From the NCBI GenBank assembly GCA_014281115.1, contig JACONQ010000011.1:1488001-1552000 (forward strand): a stretch of 64,000 nt of DNA. The letters are read 5' to 3'. A program made the translations under genes and the position numbers. Every line of letters begins with the position of its first letter. The stretch's first letter is position 1. Shown in pieces: positions 53,100-63,753 of this stretch. Below the pieces are notes generated by a model, which saw only the letters and a program-made list of their open reading frames with translations, ran no database searches and had not been told where the DNA came from. Source of the stretch: Laburnicola sp. R22_1 (Eukaryota; Ascomycota; Dothideomycetes; Pleosporales; Didymosphaeriaceae).

Positions 53100-55610
53100 T
53101 AATCCCTACTTTGCTTAACCCTACTACTATCTACACTATAGTAAGCCGCCGCCCTTTAATCTAGAAGACTTCTAGAACGTTCCCTATGTCCTCTCTACTT
53201 CTAGATAGTTCTAGAATTAATAATATAGAGGTAGATATTTGCCTACACCCTACTAATAATAGTCTATACAATACTTGCCTTAAAAAGATTCTCCTACTTA
53301 ACTCTACTAGTAAGCTATTATCTGTCTAGCGTAGAAAGCAGCTAATAGCTACTTCTTAGATAACTAATTACTTTATTCTTAGCCTTATAAAGAAAAAGAG
53401 CATTATTAAACTACTAAAAAAAGTCTATTCTAAAGAAATTCTTTATAACACACAGCATAATTACTATATTACTATACTTAAAGTAGACTAGCTAAATAAT
53501 AAATTGTTAATAGTAGACCTTAAGTAGCTTACGCACTAAGGCAAAGCTAAACTTAAAGCTATTAGTAAGTATAACGCGTTTATAGGAAAATTTAAGCTAG
53601 ACTAATTAATCTAGTATAGCTTAGAAATAAGATAGTTACTTACTATCTATTAGCTTTAGACTTAATATTACTTTTCTTAAGGCCTATTTTTAGAAATAGT
53701 ACTAGATTTAGTAACTAGGGCTATTACAAAGTTTAAAGAAGACTCTAAATAAAAGATTCTTATTTAGGCTTTATATAAGTGTGCTAATATATTTAAATAA
53801 GCTTTTACTATACTTAAGGTAATAACACCTTACACTATAGTATATATAGTCTTAAAAGATTTCTACTCCTAGCCAAATATTACTAATTAAGTAGCTATTA
53901 GATAAGGCTTATTTAGCTCTAAAAAAGTTCTCTTCTTTATTAAAGATAGTTAAAATCTACATTACCACACTTAAGTCCCTTTAAAATCCCCTAGCCTAGA
54001 AACGCCTAATCTACTATATAGTTTACACCGCTCTTAGACAGCTAAGCGAAGCTTATTCTGCCTAGCTGCGCCCTAATATATACTATAATATTCGCCCTAG
54101 CTTATAGTATCTACTATATAATAGAATAATATCCTTTACTACTTTCTAGTTCTAGAATATATATAAACTAAGCTTACTAATAGTGTCTAGATTAATATGC
54201 CCTAGAGTAAATACGCTTTAACCGCCCTATTTAGTGTATCTAAGCTAGGACGCTTTATAAAGCTACCTAATATTAATAAGTACTATAAAAAAGGTTAATT
54301 TAGCCCTAGTATTAAAGATTAGCTAGAGAATATGCGCAACAAAATTTACGTAAACATAGACTATTACTAAGGCAATAATAATAAGAAAGATTAAGATAAT
54401 TTTATAGAAGCTATTCTTAGCCGCCTTAGAGGCGCGTCTTAAGAGGCAGCGCAAAATTAGCGATAAATAAATTAGGCCCCCTAAGAAGATTATAGACCTA
54501 AAGCCCTCTTTAAATTTCTAGAAAAGACTTACTATAATCCCTTTACTCCCTAATAGGCATATAAGAAGTTTTATAAGCTCTTTCTCTCTAATAGAATAGA
54601 CGCCTAGACGTTCCTATAGGCTTTTAAGAGCCTAGCTAGGAAAGATAGACTAGACGTAAAGACCTAGAAGGACAAATTATAACTTAAATTAACTAAAAGT
54701 CTTAAGTTAATACTCTAGTAAGAAATAGAAGACTCTAATATTAACTACCTAGTAATTAAACGCCAAATAACCGTAGCTAGCCACATTCTTTAAGATAATA
54801 ATATAATAACCCCTTTCTAGGCGTATATAAAGACTTCTTTCTAGGTATTACCCTCTAAATTACAGCTCTTATACACAGTTTCTGCCAAATTAGCACCTTA
54901 CTTTAAACTTGCTACTAATAATTAACTTGCTATTTTCTTCTCTACTCTTTATAATTAGACTAGAGCGTAGTGTGTCTAGAACTACGCTTATTTTAAGTGT
55001 GGCAAAGTAGGAAATAAATACTTACGCTACTACTCCTACACTAAGAAAATAGCTATACAAGCAAATATAAATATAGCGAACAATCTAGATTTAAATAAAC
55101 TTAGTATTATCTACTACTCTAATTTAGAGGTAGGTAATTTATTAGATAATAAGACTTTAAATATACGCTACTAGACCACTCTAATCTAGTAGCTTATATA
55201 GGGGCCACTAAACTAATTAACCTAAATAAACTATAGTTCTAATTATAAAATATAGATACTAAGCTAAAATTATTGCCTATAAGTAGTAAGATAGTAAAGG
55301 TCTCTAAGTTATTTAGAGGCTTTTAACTAGTTATACTAGTGCAAATTATATTCTAAGAATTAGCTCTTAGGTTATAAGCCTTAATAGACACTAGTGCTAG
55401 CGCTTATAACCTTATCGTTTTAAGGTATATAAAGGCAGTATAAAAATAGCTTAAAGCTAAACTCCTCCACCTAAAAATACTAATCCCCCTTAAGAACTTT
55501 ATAGGAAAGAGAAGCGCGAAAGTAAACACCTATTTTACAGCCCAGCTTAATATTAACAAACGTAGCTTTACCACATAGTTTGTTTTCTATAATATAGGGG
55601 ACTACAATCT
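53100..55610 (+). pseudogene. Gag-protease relic of the LTR-like element
   Basis: Plus-strand coding traces with stops throughout. A retroviral-type zinc knuckle is recognisable at about 54985-55035 (FKCGKVGNKYLRYY, where the His and last Cys have been replaced). An aspartic protease active-site trace LIDTSASAYNL lies at about 55383-55415. Gag upstream is too decayed to translate. Nonsense codons fit CAA/CAG/TGG decay by RIP. Confidence 0.55.
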
Positions 55611-55613
55611 TAT

Positions 55614-55886
55614 TAGTTCGTGCCTATCTCCCTACTAGTTATTTACTATTACCTTTCCTTTCACACCCTAATAGCGCCTTTCCTAGTTAGTGTTAGCGCG
55701 TGGTTAGCGTAAGGCCTATGCCCTACGCCGTCCACTATATAAGTAAGGGCCCCCTAGGTCCCTTCCTTATCCCCCATCTTAGTATAGTCTTAATTTAGTT
55801 ATTTCTTTTAGCTATACTAACTATCCCTAAGAGGTTTGCCCTATAAGGCCGTGTACCGCCCTTATATACACTAAGTAATTAAATTA
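55614..55886 (+). repeat. LTR-like repeat, right copy
   Basis: Pairs with 52184-52478; less decayed. It interrupts the end of the protease-like coding trace. Boundaries are approximate. Confidence 0.65.
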
Positions 55887-57097
55887 ATAAAATTACCGCC
55901 TAAGTAGATATATAATTAGGTATAGCAAAGCTTATTATAACTAAAAAGCAAATACTTATATAGTATATCCTTAACCTAGATTTATAAGAATTTGCACCCT
56001 AGCTAGATAAAATAAAAGATATAGCTAACAAACTACTAGCTACGTAGTATAGAGACCCTATAAGATAATACTAGACTTAGCGCTTTATAAAGCGCGTACC
56101 TAAGCTTAAAATAGCTTTTAATTAAGCAAAAGACTAATAAAGAATATAATAGAAAGATCTAGAGGTTATAAACACGTAGTTTTAGCTAGTAAAGGATACA
56201 AAAGCTAAGTATAAAATATAGAATAAAGATATCTATAACTTTAATAAAATAGGCTTCTAGATAGGAGTTATTAGCTTAATAAAGATTATATCTAGTTTAA
56301 AAGATACTCTTAATTTATACTTATTTAGCTAGGTAATTATAAGTAAGTTATAGTAATTTAGAGTATTTACGCTACTAGGTATACTACTCTACCCTTTATT
56401 ATCTATAAAAGGTAAGTCTATATTTTAGTGTAGTATAAGGAAACTAGTATCTCTTATAATTAAAAGCTTTTAGTCTCTAGGACTAGCTAGACTAATAATA
56501 AGCTTAGAGTTGCGTAGTTAAAGCACTTTAATATATATATAAGGCCGCGCATAGTAGGGTTATAGAGATTACTTATTCTAAATAGCTATAAGAGCTACTA
56601 CTTCTAGAATTTTAAAAATTATTATCTAGAATAAAAATTCTAACACTCTATATACTAGCTCACTTATCTTATATCCTCTAGCTACTTAATATAGTCTATT
56701 TCGCGCTATTAAAGCTAAAGTACTTTTAGCGTATATAGAACTTAGCGCACTAATATATCTTATATATTAATAAATAGGGCTTCCTACTAGCCTTTTATAA
56801 TATATTTTTTAATATATTTATATTAGAAAACTATAAAAAATATCTTTAAGGCCTCTAGACTTATTTCTTTAAATATATTAGTAGTAGTAAATCGCCTTAA
56901 TATGCGTATTTACACTCTACCTTACAGTACCTTACTAGATACACTATAGTAAGCTAGGATCCTAAGTAATATCCTTAAGTTTAGATCTTAGTTAAAGCTT
57001 ATACGCAACTCTTTTATTTAGTCTTTATCTAATACTAAATTAAGCTACTTATAGCTTATAAAAAGTACTAAACTTATACTCTACTATAGTATACTTT

Positions 57098-57201
57098 GTG
57101 AATCTACGCTGTGGTAGAGGACTATAAGCGAGGATTTTAGTCTAGAAATAAGCGAAAACTTAGACTCCTTAGCGAGTTCGAATCTCGCCCTCTCCCTCTC
57201 T
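57098..57201 (+). ncRNA. tRNA-like pol III head of the insertion (not a functional tRNA)
   Basis: T-arm GCGAG-TTCGAAT-CTCGC is a perfect 5-bp stem with a 7-nt loop, containing B box GTTCGAATC. About 65 nt upstream, GTGGTAGAGGAC resembles a D-arm/A-box. Between them AGTCTA and TAGACT can pair. No matching 5' acceptor strand for the CCCTCTCC that follows the T-arm was found, and the A-to-B spacing is long. A T-run follows at about 57204-57208. Confidence 0.4.
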
Positions 57202-57259
57202 GGTTTTTAAACACCAAAAAACTAATCTTTGTGAATAAGAAAAGTAGCCTAAATAAGCT

Positions 57260-57437
57260 AGTATCTCTAATAATTAAGAAATTTCTAACTATTTGAGCTA
57301 GTCTTAACTAAGTTACTAGATTAAACTTATAGGACGGGAAAGCTATTAGCAAGTACCTCTAATAATTAAGAAATCTTTAACTAGTTACTAGTCTTAATAA
57401 GTTATTAAGATTTAAACTTATAGGACAAGAAAGTTAA
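57260..57437. repeat. 92-bp tandem duplication inside the SINE-like insertion
   Basis: Copies at 57260-57351 and 57352 to about 57437 share CTCTAATAATTAAGAAAT and AAACTTATAGGAC blocks. They differ by substitutions and small indels. Confidence 0.75.
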
Positions 57438-58382
57438 TTAAGGCATATTACTATCTTCTAATTTAGGAAAAACTTTGTTGGAAATTTCAATTCACGCTTT
57501 GGACAGACAATAGGCCACTAGTGTTAGTTTTTCCTTAACCCTCTTTAAAGGGCTTTTTTCACTAGGAGAAAGTGCCCCTTATTCACTTATACGATTTGCC
57601 TGTGGCTGTATTTACTTTATAGAAAATTTAGAAGTAATAAAAATATTAATAATAGTATACTTTAAAAGACCTATATTAAAAAACTTAAGAAGTAAATTAA
57701 GGTTCTAATAAAGTAAAAAACGCGTAAAAAAAGCGCATTTAAAAGATAGAATACTAGGCTTTACTTAGAAAGTAGATTTAGGAGTAGAAAGCCCTTTTAT
57801 TAGGGTAAAGTTATTAAAAAGGGCATAATTTAGTAATAAAAGAGAGGTAGATTCCTTTAATACAATACTACTATAGAAGGTGCAAAGAGTCTAGACATAA
57901 TATAAGAACCTATTAGATAGATAAAGAAATAGAGGAGAAGTTAGATATTACCTTTAGTGGCTTATTTTTAGATAGTATTAATAGTAAATTAGAGTAATTT
58001 TATTATAGATTACTATAAGGCTAAAAATAATAGGTTAACTTTATCTTATAATAGTACGCACTTAGTAACTAAAAATTAGATAAAGTACTACTTAAGATAT
58101 AGTATACTTTACTACGAATTATAATAAGTATACTATATATTATTTATATATAGTATAGTAGATAATATATTATATATTATAGGGAGTCTTATTATAAGTT
58201 TATACTACTAAAAAGGACTTCTTAGCTTTATATAGCTACTATAGCTATATAAAGAGGCTGTATAATATAAAAAGTAAATTAAATAGTAACTTAGTATATT
58301 ATAAGTTATAGTAGGTTATTATAAGTTACTATAAAGTAACGTTAGTAGTGTTTTATAATAAGTTATAAGAGACCTTAAAGTT

Positions 58383-58440
58383 ACTAAGAAAAACTATCTA
58401 GTGGACTAATCTATCTGGGCTACTAATAGAATATGTTAGT
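58383..58440. repeat. Direct repeat matching the T2 copy C outer end at 62.1 kb
   Basis: The block containing GGGCTACTAATAGAATAT, preceded by GACTAAT-type sequence and an AAAAACT run, is repeated in the same orientation at about 62106-62165. It may be the terminus of another T2 copy lying to the left, or a flanking repeat. Confidence 0.6.
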
Positions 58441-58480
58441 GTTTTTACTAAGCTACTAATTTTCGCCTAATCTAATTCTT

Positions 58481-59345
58481 TTAAATAATTATAAAACTAT
58501 ATTTATTAACACTATCTAAAAATAAGCCGCTAAGGGTAATATCTAACTCCTCCTCTATCTCTTTATCTATTTGACAGGTCCTTGCGTTGTGCCCAGACTC
58601 TCCGCACCTCCCACATCGGCGTTGTGTTAAGGGACCTGCCTCTCCCTCACCACTACCTCGCGCCCTTTTCAATAACTTCACCCTAATAGAAGGGCTTTCT
58701 ACTCCTAAATCTGCTCTCTAAGTAAAGCCTAGCGTCCTACCTTTCTAAATGCGCTTTCTTTTACGTGTTTTTCGCTTCGTTAGAACCTTAATTTGCTTCT
58801 TAAGTTCCTTAATGCGGGTCTCTTAAAGTACACTATGGTAGAGCATGAGTTCAGCACCTTTTATAAGCTGTGAGTAGCTTAATTTAGTATTAGGTAGAGA
58901 CTAAATAAAAGAGTTACGTACGAGCTTTAACTAGGATCTAAACTTAAGGGTATTACTTAGGGTCCTGGCTTGCCATAGTGTATCTAGTGGGTACCCTAAG
59001 GTGGAGTGTAAATAAGCACATTAAGGCGATCTACCACTACTAACGCATCTAAAGGAACAAGCCTAGAGGCCTTAAAGGCTTTCTTACAGTTTTCTAGTGT
59101 AAACACATTAAAAAACGCGTCGCAAAAGGCTAGTAGGAAGCCCTCTTTGTCGATATAAAAGACGCGTTAGCGCGCCAAGTCCTGCACGCGCTAGGAGTAC
59201 TTTAGCTTTAGTGGCGCGAAACAGACCACATTAAGCGGCTAGAGGATATAAGATGAGTGCGCTAGCATACAGAGTGTTAGGATCTTCTGTTCCAGGCAAT
59301 AATCCTTAAAATCCTGGGAGTGGTGGCTCTTATGGCCGTTTAGAA
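58481..59345 (-). pseudogene. T2 transposase, C-terminal half (copy C)
   Basis: Reads HKSHHSQDFKDYCLEQKI, then PLNVVCFAPLKLKYS (59190-59330), then decayed sequence, and ends in an intact 66-codon frame at 58481-58681 carrying a zinc knuckle RRCGRCGESGHNARTC (C-x2-C-x4-H-x4-C). C-terminal zinc knuckles occur in one group of fungal Fot-like transposases. The third catalytic Asp position reads Asn here also. Stops between the blocks show the gene is dead. Confidence 0.75.
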
Positions 59346-61451
59346 TACCGAGGCTCACCGCGTAACGAGCCCCCCGGCGTACCGAGCCACCCCACCACGA
59401 CAACATCTCAACTTCAACACGCGATAACTCCACCACTATGAGCTCGATTGAGGCTGCGCTTGCAGCTATTGAATCGCTAGAACCTAGAGAACAATTCAGC
59501 TATCGACAGATTGCAAAAAGATATGGTTGTGATCGTACAACACTCGCAAGGAGACACCAGCGCGTCGCAACCTGATGCAATACTAAGGCGGAAAATCAAC
59601 TAGCTCTCCACCCACAACACGAACAGGAGCTCCTACGCTATATCTATCAACTTACAAGGCAAGGCCTACCACCTACACAGGCAATAATACGAAATTTTGG
59701 CTCACAGATCGCGAAGAGAGAGCTTGGAGTAAACTGGGTTGATCGCTTTGTCGAGCGATATCCTAACAAGCTCATCTCAAAATAGACGACGGGCATGGAC
59801 AACAGTCGCCACAAGGCTAATTTAGGAAGGAAGTACAGCCTCTACTTTAACCTCCTACGCGAGAAAATTAAGCAGTATCACATTAAGCCGCGTCACACAT
59901 ACAATATAGATAAGAAAGGCTTTATACTTAGAGTTATAGGTCGCTCAAAGAGGATTTTTAGCAGGGCCTCGTATAAGGATAGAAAGAGGAGAAGTACTAT
60001 CCAGGATGGCTCTCAAGAGTGGATAACACTGCTGGCCTGCATCTGCGCTAATGGATCTTACCTCAATCCTGCTCTTATCTATCAGTCAACCTCAGGATCA
60101 ATACAGGACTCCTGGCTACAGGCCCTTAATTATAAAACTCATCAGATTCGAATCTCCTCATCACCTTCTAGCTGGACGAACAACAATATCAGTCTCGCGT
60201 GGCTCAAGCAGGTGTTTGATCGCAGTACTAAGGCAAAGGCTCAATCCTCCTATCAATTGCTCATCCTTAATAGCCATAGATCTTATCTCACAATGGATTT
60301 TATTGAGTACTACGATCAAAACAAGATCCTCCTCGCGATTTATCCTCCTCACTCAACCCATACGCTACAGCCCCTCAACGTCTGTATGTTTAAGCCTCTC
60401 TCAACAGCGTACTCAAATAAGATCTCAGCCTTTATAGAGAGGAGCCAAGGCCTCACCTCAATGAGCAAGAGGGATTTCTTCCCATTGTTCTATCAAGCTT
60501 AGCAGGCCTCCTTTAAAGAAGCAACTATCCTTAAGGCCTCTCACCCTTTAATCCTAAGGTTATATTAAAGAGGTTCAATACCAACTCAAGTTCCTCAAGC
60601 AATAGCAAGTCCTCAGCCTTAAGTGCCTTAAACTAGAGGAAGACTAAAGGCCTACTACGTCAGGTAGTGAAGGATCGAGGTGATAGACGAGCTCAGAAGC
60701 TAAGCTAGGCTTTCCACCAAATCTCAACTCAAAAGACCCTCCTTAAGTATGAAGTCAAGGGCCTACGCGAGGCTTTAATTAATAAGAGGACGCGTAGGAA
60801 GCGAGGCAAGCCTCTCCTCCTTAAGGAGCCTAAGGAGTATCAAGGTGGAGCTGTATTCTAGTCTCCAAGGAAGGTGAGGGAGGCACGTGATCGACGGCAG
60901 CTCAAGGAGCGCGAGGAGGAGCAGGTACAACACCAAAAAGCTAAGACAAACAGGCTTCGTAAGGAGGCAAGGCAGGCCAAGGCAAGAGAGAAGGAGATAA
61001 AGCGTCAGGCAAGGGCTACAACTAGGCTGGTGAGGGAGAAGGAGAAGGCTGAGAAGGCTGCTGAACAGGCCTCTAGGGCAGCTGCTCGCAGGACTCATCA
61101 ACGACTTAAACAAGCTCTCAAAACCTCCCAAAAGAATAAGAAGCGCAGCCTTAAGACTCCTATAGGAGCTACTCAAAAAAAGAGCTCTATTGCGAGGCCT
61201 ATAGCTATTAGAGAGCCTCAAGGTGCTGTTGCAGGCGCGCCAGCTCTTAGGTCACGACGTAGCCGCAACATTACACCTTCTACACAATATCAATAGTTAT
61301 ATATATCAATTAAAGCCTATAGATATCACCACTAGAAAATATCGCGATAATAGCTATTGTGTGAGGCTCTACAGCCTTAAGTTGTAGGGCTATTTTGGTG
61401 TTCAAGGTGGCTCGTTACGCGGGGGGGCTCGTTACGCCGTGAGCCTCGATA
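59346..61451 (+). mobile_element. Fot-A element nested at a TA inside T2 copy C
   Basis: 2106 bp including TA at 59346-59347 and 61450-61451. Terminal inverted repeats of about 45 bp are imperfect. Each contains a 17-bp-spaced pair: CGTAACGAGCC at 59361-59371 with CGTACCGAGCC at 59378-59388 on the left, and GGCTCGTTACG at 61409-61419 and 61426-61436 on the right. Same family as the element at 1-1302. Empty sites: the rejoined T2 frame, and T2 copy B at 56574-56575. Confidence 0.9.
59438..61296 (+). pseudogene. Fot-A transposase with RIP-type nonsense codons
   Basis: Starts MSSIEAALAAIESLEPREQFSY... at 59438 (Psq helix-turn-helix). The frame is stopped by TGA at an Arg position, by TAG where Fot-B has Trp (SQW), and by another TAG after FFPLFYQA where Fot-B has Trp (NAW). 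Between stops, 59795-60502 is open and covers the DDE core (YNIDKKGF, LNSHRSY, QPLNVCMF). A Lys/Glu/Arg-rich coiled-coil tail is open at 60874-61296 and ends in SRRSRNITPSTQYQ. The second catalytic Asp is also replaced (LNSH instead of LDGH). CGA-to-TGA and TGG-to-TAG changes fit RIP. Confidence 0.85.
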
Positions 61452-62169
61452 AGTAACCTCTATAACCCCACTATGCGCGGCCTTGTATACGCGTTAAAGT
61501 GCTTTAACCACGCGACTCTAAGCTCGCTGTTGGTCCAGCCGGTCTTAGAGACTAAGAGCTTCCAATCGCGGGGATACTAGTCTCCTCATACCACGCTAAG
61601 ATGTAGACTCGCCCTTTGTAGATAATAAAGGGTGGGGCAGTATACCTAGTAGCGCAAATACTCTAAATTACTGTGACCCACTCGCAGTTGCCTGGCTAAA
61701 TAAGCGTAGGTTAAGAACGTCTTTCTAAACTAGTTACAACCTTCATTAAGCTAATAACTCCTATCTAGAAGCCTGTCTTATTAAAGTTATAGATGTCTTT
61801 ATCCTGCACTCTATACTTGGCTTTTATATCCTCCACTAGCTAAAACCACGTATTTATAACCTCTAAGTCTTCCTATTATATTCTCTATTAGTCCTTCGCT
61901 TAATTAAAAGCCATTTTAAGCTTAGGTACGCGCTTTACAAAGCGCTAAGCCTAGCATTGTCCTATAGGGTCTCTATACTACAGCAGCGTGTCGCAGGCTT
62001 AAAATTTGCTTATTCTAATAGGCGTAAAGGACAAGCTTAATTTTGCCTTCTTAATTAGATAATAACGCGTTGTGTTATTAAGACATTATAATTCATAATA
62101 AAGTGTTGTAGTCTTAGCAAAAACTGTCCGGCAGACTAATTTATTCGGGCTACTAATAGAATATATTAT

Positions 62170-63480
62170 ATCTTATTATTATTATGGCAAAGTGGTAAGC
62201 TAATAATAAAATCTATTAAGATTAATTTCTAGTAATAGTCTAGAATTAGTAGTGGGTAGAGCAAATTATATTTAGTGTTATAGTATAGTTTACTATAGTA
62301 GCAAGATATATAGGTATAAATATAGTAGACAATAGTGTGTGTTATATATAGCTAGTAATACTAGTAACTAACACACTTATAAGTACCCTTATAACTAATA
62401 TATCTAGTAGTAATACTATTATAGGCCTGCTTAAGAATTTGCGTATAAAGTTCTTTGTTATCTAAGATATATAGTTAGTCTTTATCGTATAGTAGACTAT
62501 TACTTAGTTAATAACCTACAACTTTAATTCTAAGTCTTTGCTTAAGAAGCTGCTCTAGTAACTATTATATCTTGGCTTTAATAGTAGTAATAATGTCCTA
62601 AACTATCTTATTAGAGATATAAGTAGTCTTAATATTTTTAAGTAATTGCGCTGTTTCTTTTATAGTTATTATGGCTATAGTAGTGGGTTTATTATTATTG
62701 GCTACTAGTTTCGTAATATAATATAGTATAGTCGCGAATTATATACTAGAGTAACAACTTTTATTTAATAAAGTATAGGTAGCGACAATTGCGTAATATA
62801 AACCTTTACCCTTAAAGATTTCTAGTTATAAGACTATCTAAACTTAGTGTTACTAGTAAGCATTATTATTATCTTTAGGCAGATTACTAAATTGCCTAGT
62901 AAGCGTGTTAAGTTTTATATCTTGTTTTTCTAGATAGTATTAAATACAAAAGTTAAACGTAGCTAGAAACTCTACCTATTGCGCTTATTATTAGTTAAGC
63001 TGTTTACTAGTTATAACATACTCTAAAGCTAAGTAATTAGTAATAATATTAATAGGATCTTAGGTTTCTAATAGTTTGGATATCTATTTCTTAAAGGCTT
63101 ATACTATAACTAGTAGTTTCTTGTTATAGATCTTATAATTGCATTCTATAGAATTTATTTTGTGTAATAAGTATATAATAGGTTATAATATATCTAAATT
63201 ATCTTTTTATAATAAGACTATAGTAGTAACAAAGTTAGATACGTTTGTCTCTAACTAGGTTTCCTTATCTGGGTTAAAATAAACCAAAACTAGCGCAATT
63301 GCGAAGGCTTATTTAAGTGCCTTAAAAGTAGTTATAGCGAAAGAGCTAGGTTTAATAGGCTAGTCTTTTGGTGCATTTTCTTTTATAAGGTTAGTTAATA
63401 GATAGGCAATCTAACTAAATTCCTTAATAAATTATTAATAAAAGTTTACAAAATCTAAGAAAGCTTATATATTCTTAAGC
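62170..63480 (-). pseudogene. Ty3/gypsy reverse transcriptase/RNase H relic, RIP-decayed
   Basis: Minus-strand traces of a gypsy polyprotein: AFLDFVNFY (end of reverse transcriptase, near 63440-63465), then VYFNPDKETQLETNVSNFVTT (RNase H start, near 63210-63290), LLHKINSIEYNYKIYNKKLLVIV (near 63120-63170), TNYLALEY and TSKQLN (near 62985-63040). Stops interrupt every block. The part from 62170 to about 62800 is too decayed to assign with certainty. Confidence 0.7.
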
Positions 63481-63495
63481 AACCATAGTAGCTAC

Positions 63496-63711
63496 TGTGA
63501 GGACGGGCTCGGGCTTCCGCATTGTAGAGTGTTGATGGGATAGGTTGGCTCTATTTCAGCTACACTAGGATAAGGTAGAAAGGTAGATACAAGACGCGCA
63601 GGCGTAAAGAGGCGATGGTGGGGCGCTAGTCCTGTAAAGGCTAGCGCCTCGCGAGGCTGCCTTGTCGTTATGTGACTTGCGGCCAGCTCTCTGTGCACCG
63701 CAGCCGTCACA
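63496..63711 (-). repeat. 3' LTR of a gypsy element, 216 bp, GC-normal
   Basis: Begins TGTGAGGACGG and ends CCGTCACA on the plus strand, so the termini are the inverted repeat TGTGA/TCACA. On the minus strand it is preceded by the purine-rich tract AGAGGGGGGTAA (63712-63723) typical of the primer site next to a 3' LTR. The five bases at 63491-63495 (GCTAC) would be one half of the target-site duplication; the other half lies outside the window. Confidence 0.8.
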
Positions 63712-63753
63712 TTACCCCCCTCTAAGAGAGGCTCGTCCTCGAGTCTCGTATAG

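Larger units (their letters stand above)
52184..55886 (+). mobile_element. Gag-protease retroelement between two LTR-like direct repeats, RIP-decayed
   Basis: Direct repeats of about 250-290 bp at about 52184-52478 and 55614-55886 share long blocks (for example ACTATATAAGTAAGGGCCCC). The left copy is more AT-rich and has a 20-nt insertion. The right copy has TG and CA near possible ends (55621 and 55870). The 3.1 kb between them contains gag and protease traces but no reverse transcriptase or integrase that I can see, so it is a deletion derivative or a non-autonomous element. Exact LTR ends are uncertain because similarity continues a few bases outside both. Confidence 0.65.
57086..57663 (+). 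mobile_element. 554-bp tRNA-headed insertion (SINE-like) with 12-bp target-site duplication
   Basis: The insert 57098-57651 interrupts T2 copy B between two copies of ATAGTATACTTT (57086-57097 and 57652-57663). T2 copy C is continuous at the same place and has this sequence once. The insert opens with a tRNA-like region containing a perfect B box, continues with two 92-bp tandem units, and ends in A/T-rich sequence. Pol III head, long target-site duplication and A-rich end are the hallmarks of a SINE, although 554 bp is long for one; a composite insertion is possible. Confidence 0.65.
55900..58000 (+). pseudogene. T2 DDE transposase relic, copy B, heavily RIP-mutated
   Basis: Fot/pogo-like transposase in the plus direction. 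Remnants of the helix-turn-helix (EFAP-LDKIKDIANKLLAT) lie near 55990-56040 and of the DDE domain at 56200-56700 (NFNKTGFQIGVI; a decayed GHKSH block at about 56570-56600). A C-terminal zinc-knuckle region lies at about 57865-57920, aligning with the intact knuckle at 58481-58681 on the other strand. It is split by a 554-bp insertion at 57098-57651. It is uninterrupted at 56574-56575, where copy C carries a Fot-A element, so it serves as the empty-site reference. Confidence 0.65.
58440..62170 (-). mobile_element. T2 DDE transposon copy C, interrupted by a Fot-A element
   Basis: Minus-strand element whose two halves (61452-62170, 5' part; 58440-59345, 3' part) are separated by the Fot-A insertion. 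Joining 61452 to 59345 across a single TA gives a continuous reading frame through the catalytic LLILNGHKSHH motif. It is less RIP-decayed than copies A and B. Its outer ends are not precisely defined. Confidence 0.75.

Noticed and set aside
57098..57201. Functional tRNA gene
   Set aside because: The T-arm and B box are good, but no acceptor stem partner exists and the A-to-B distance is too long; kept only as a SINE-like head.
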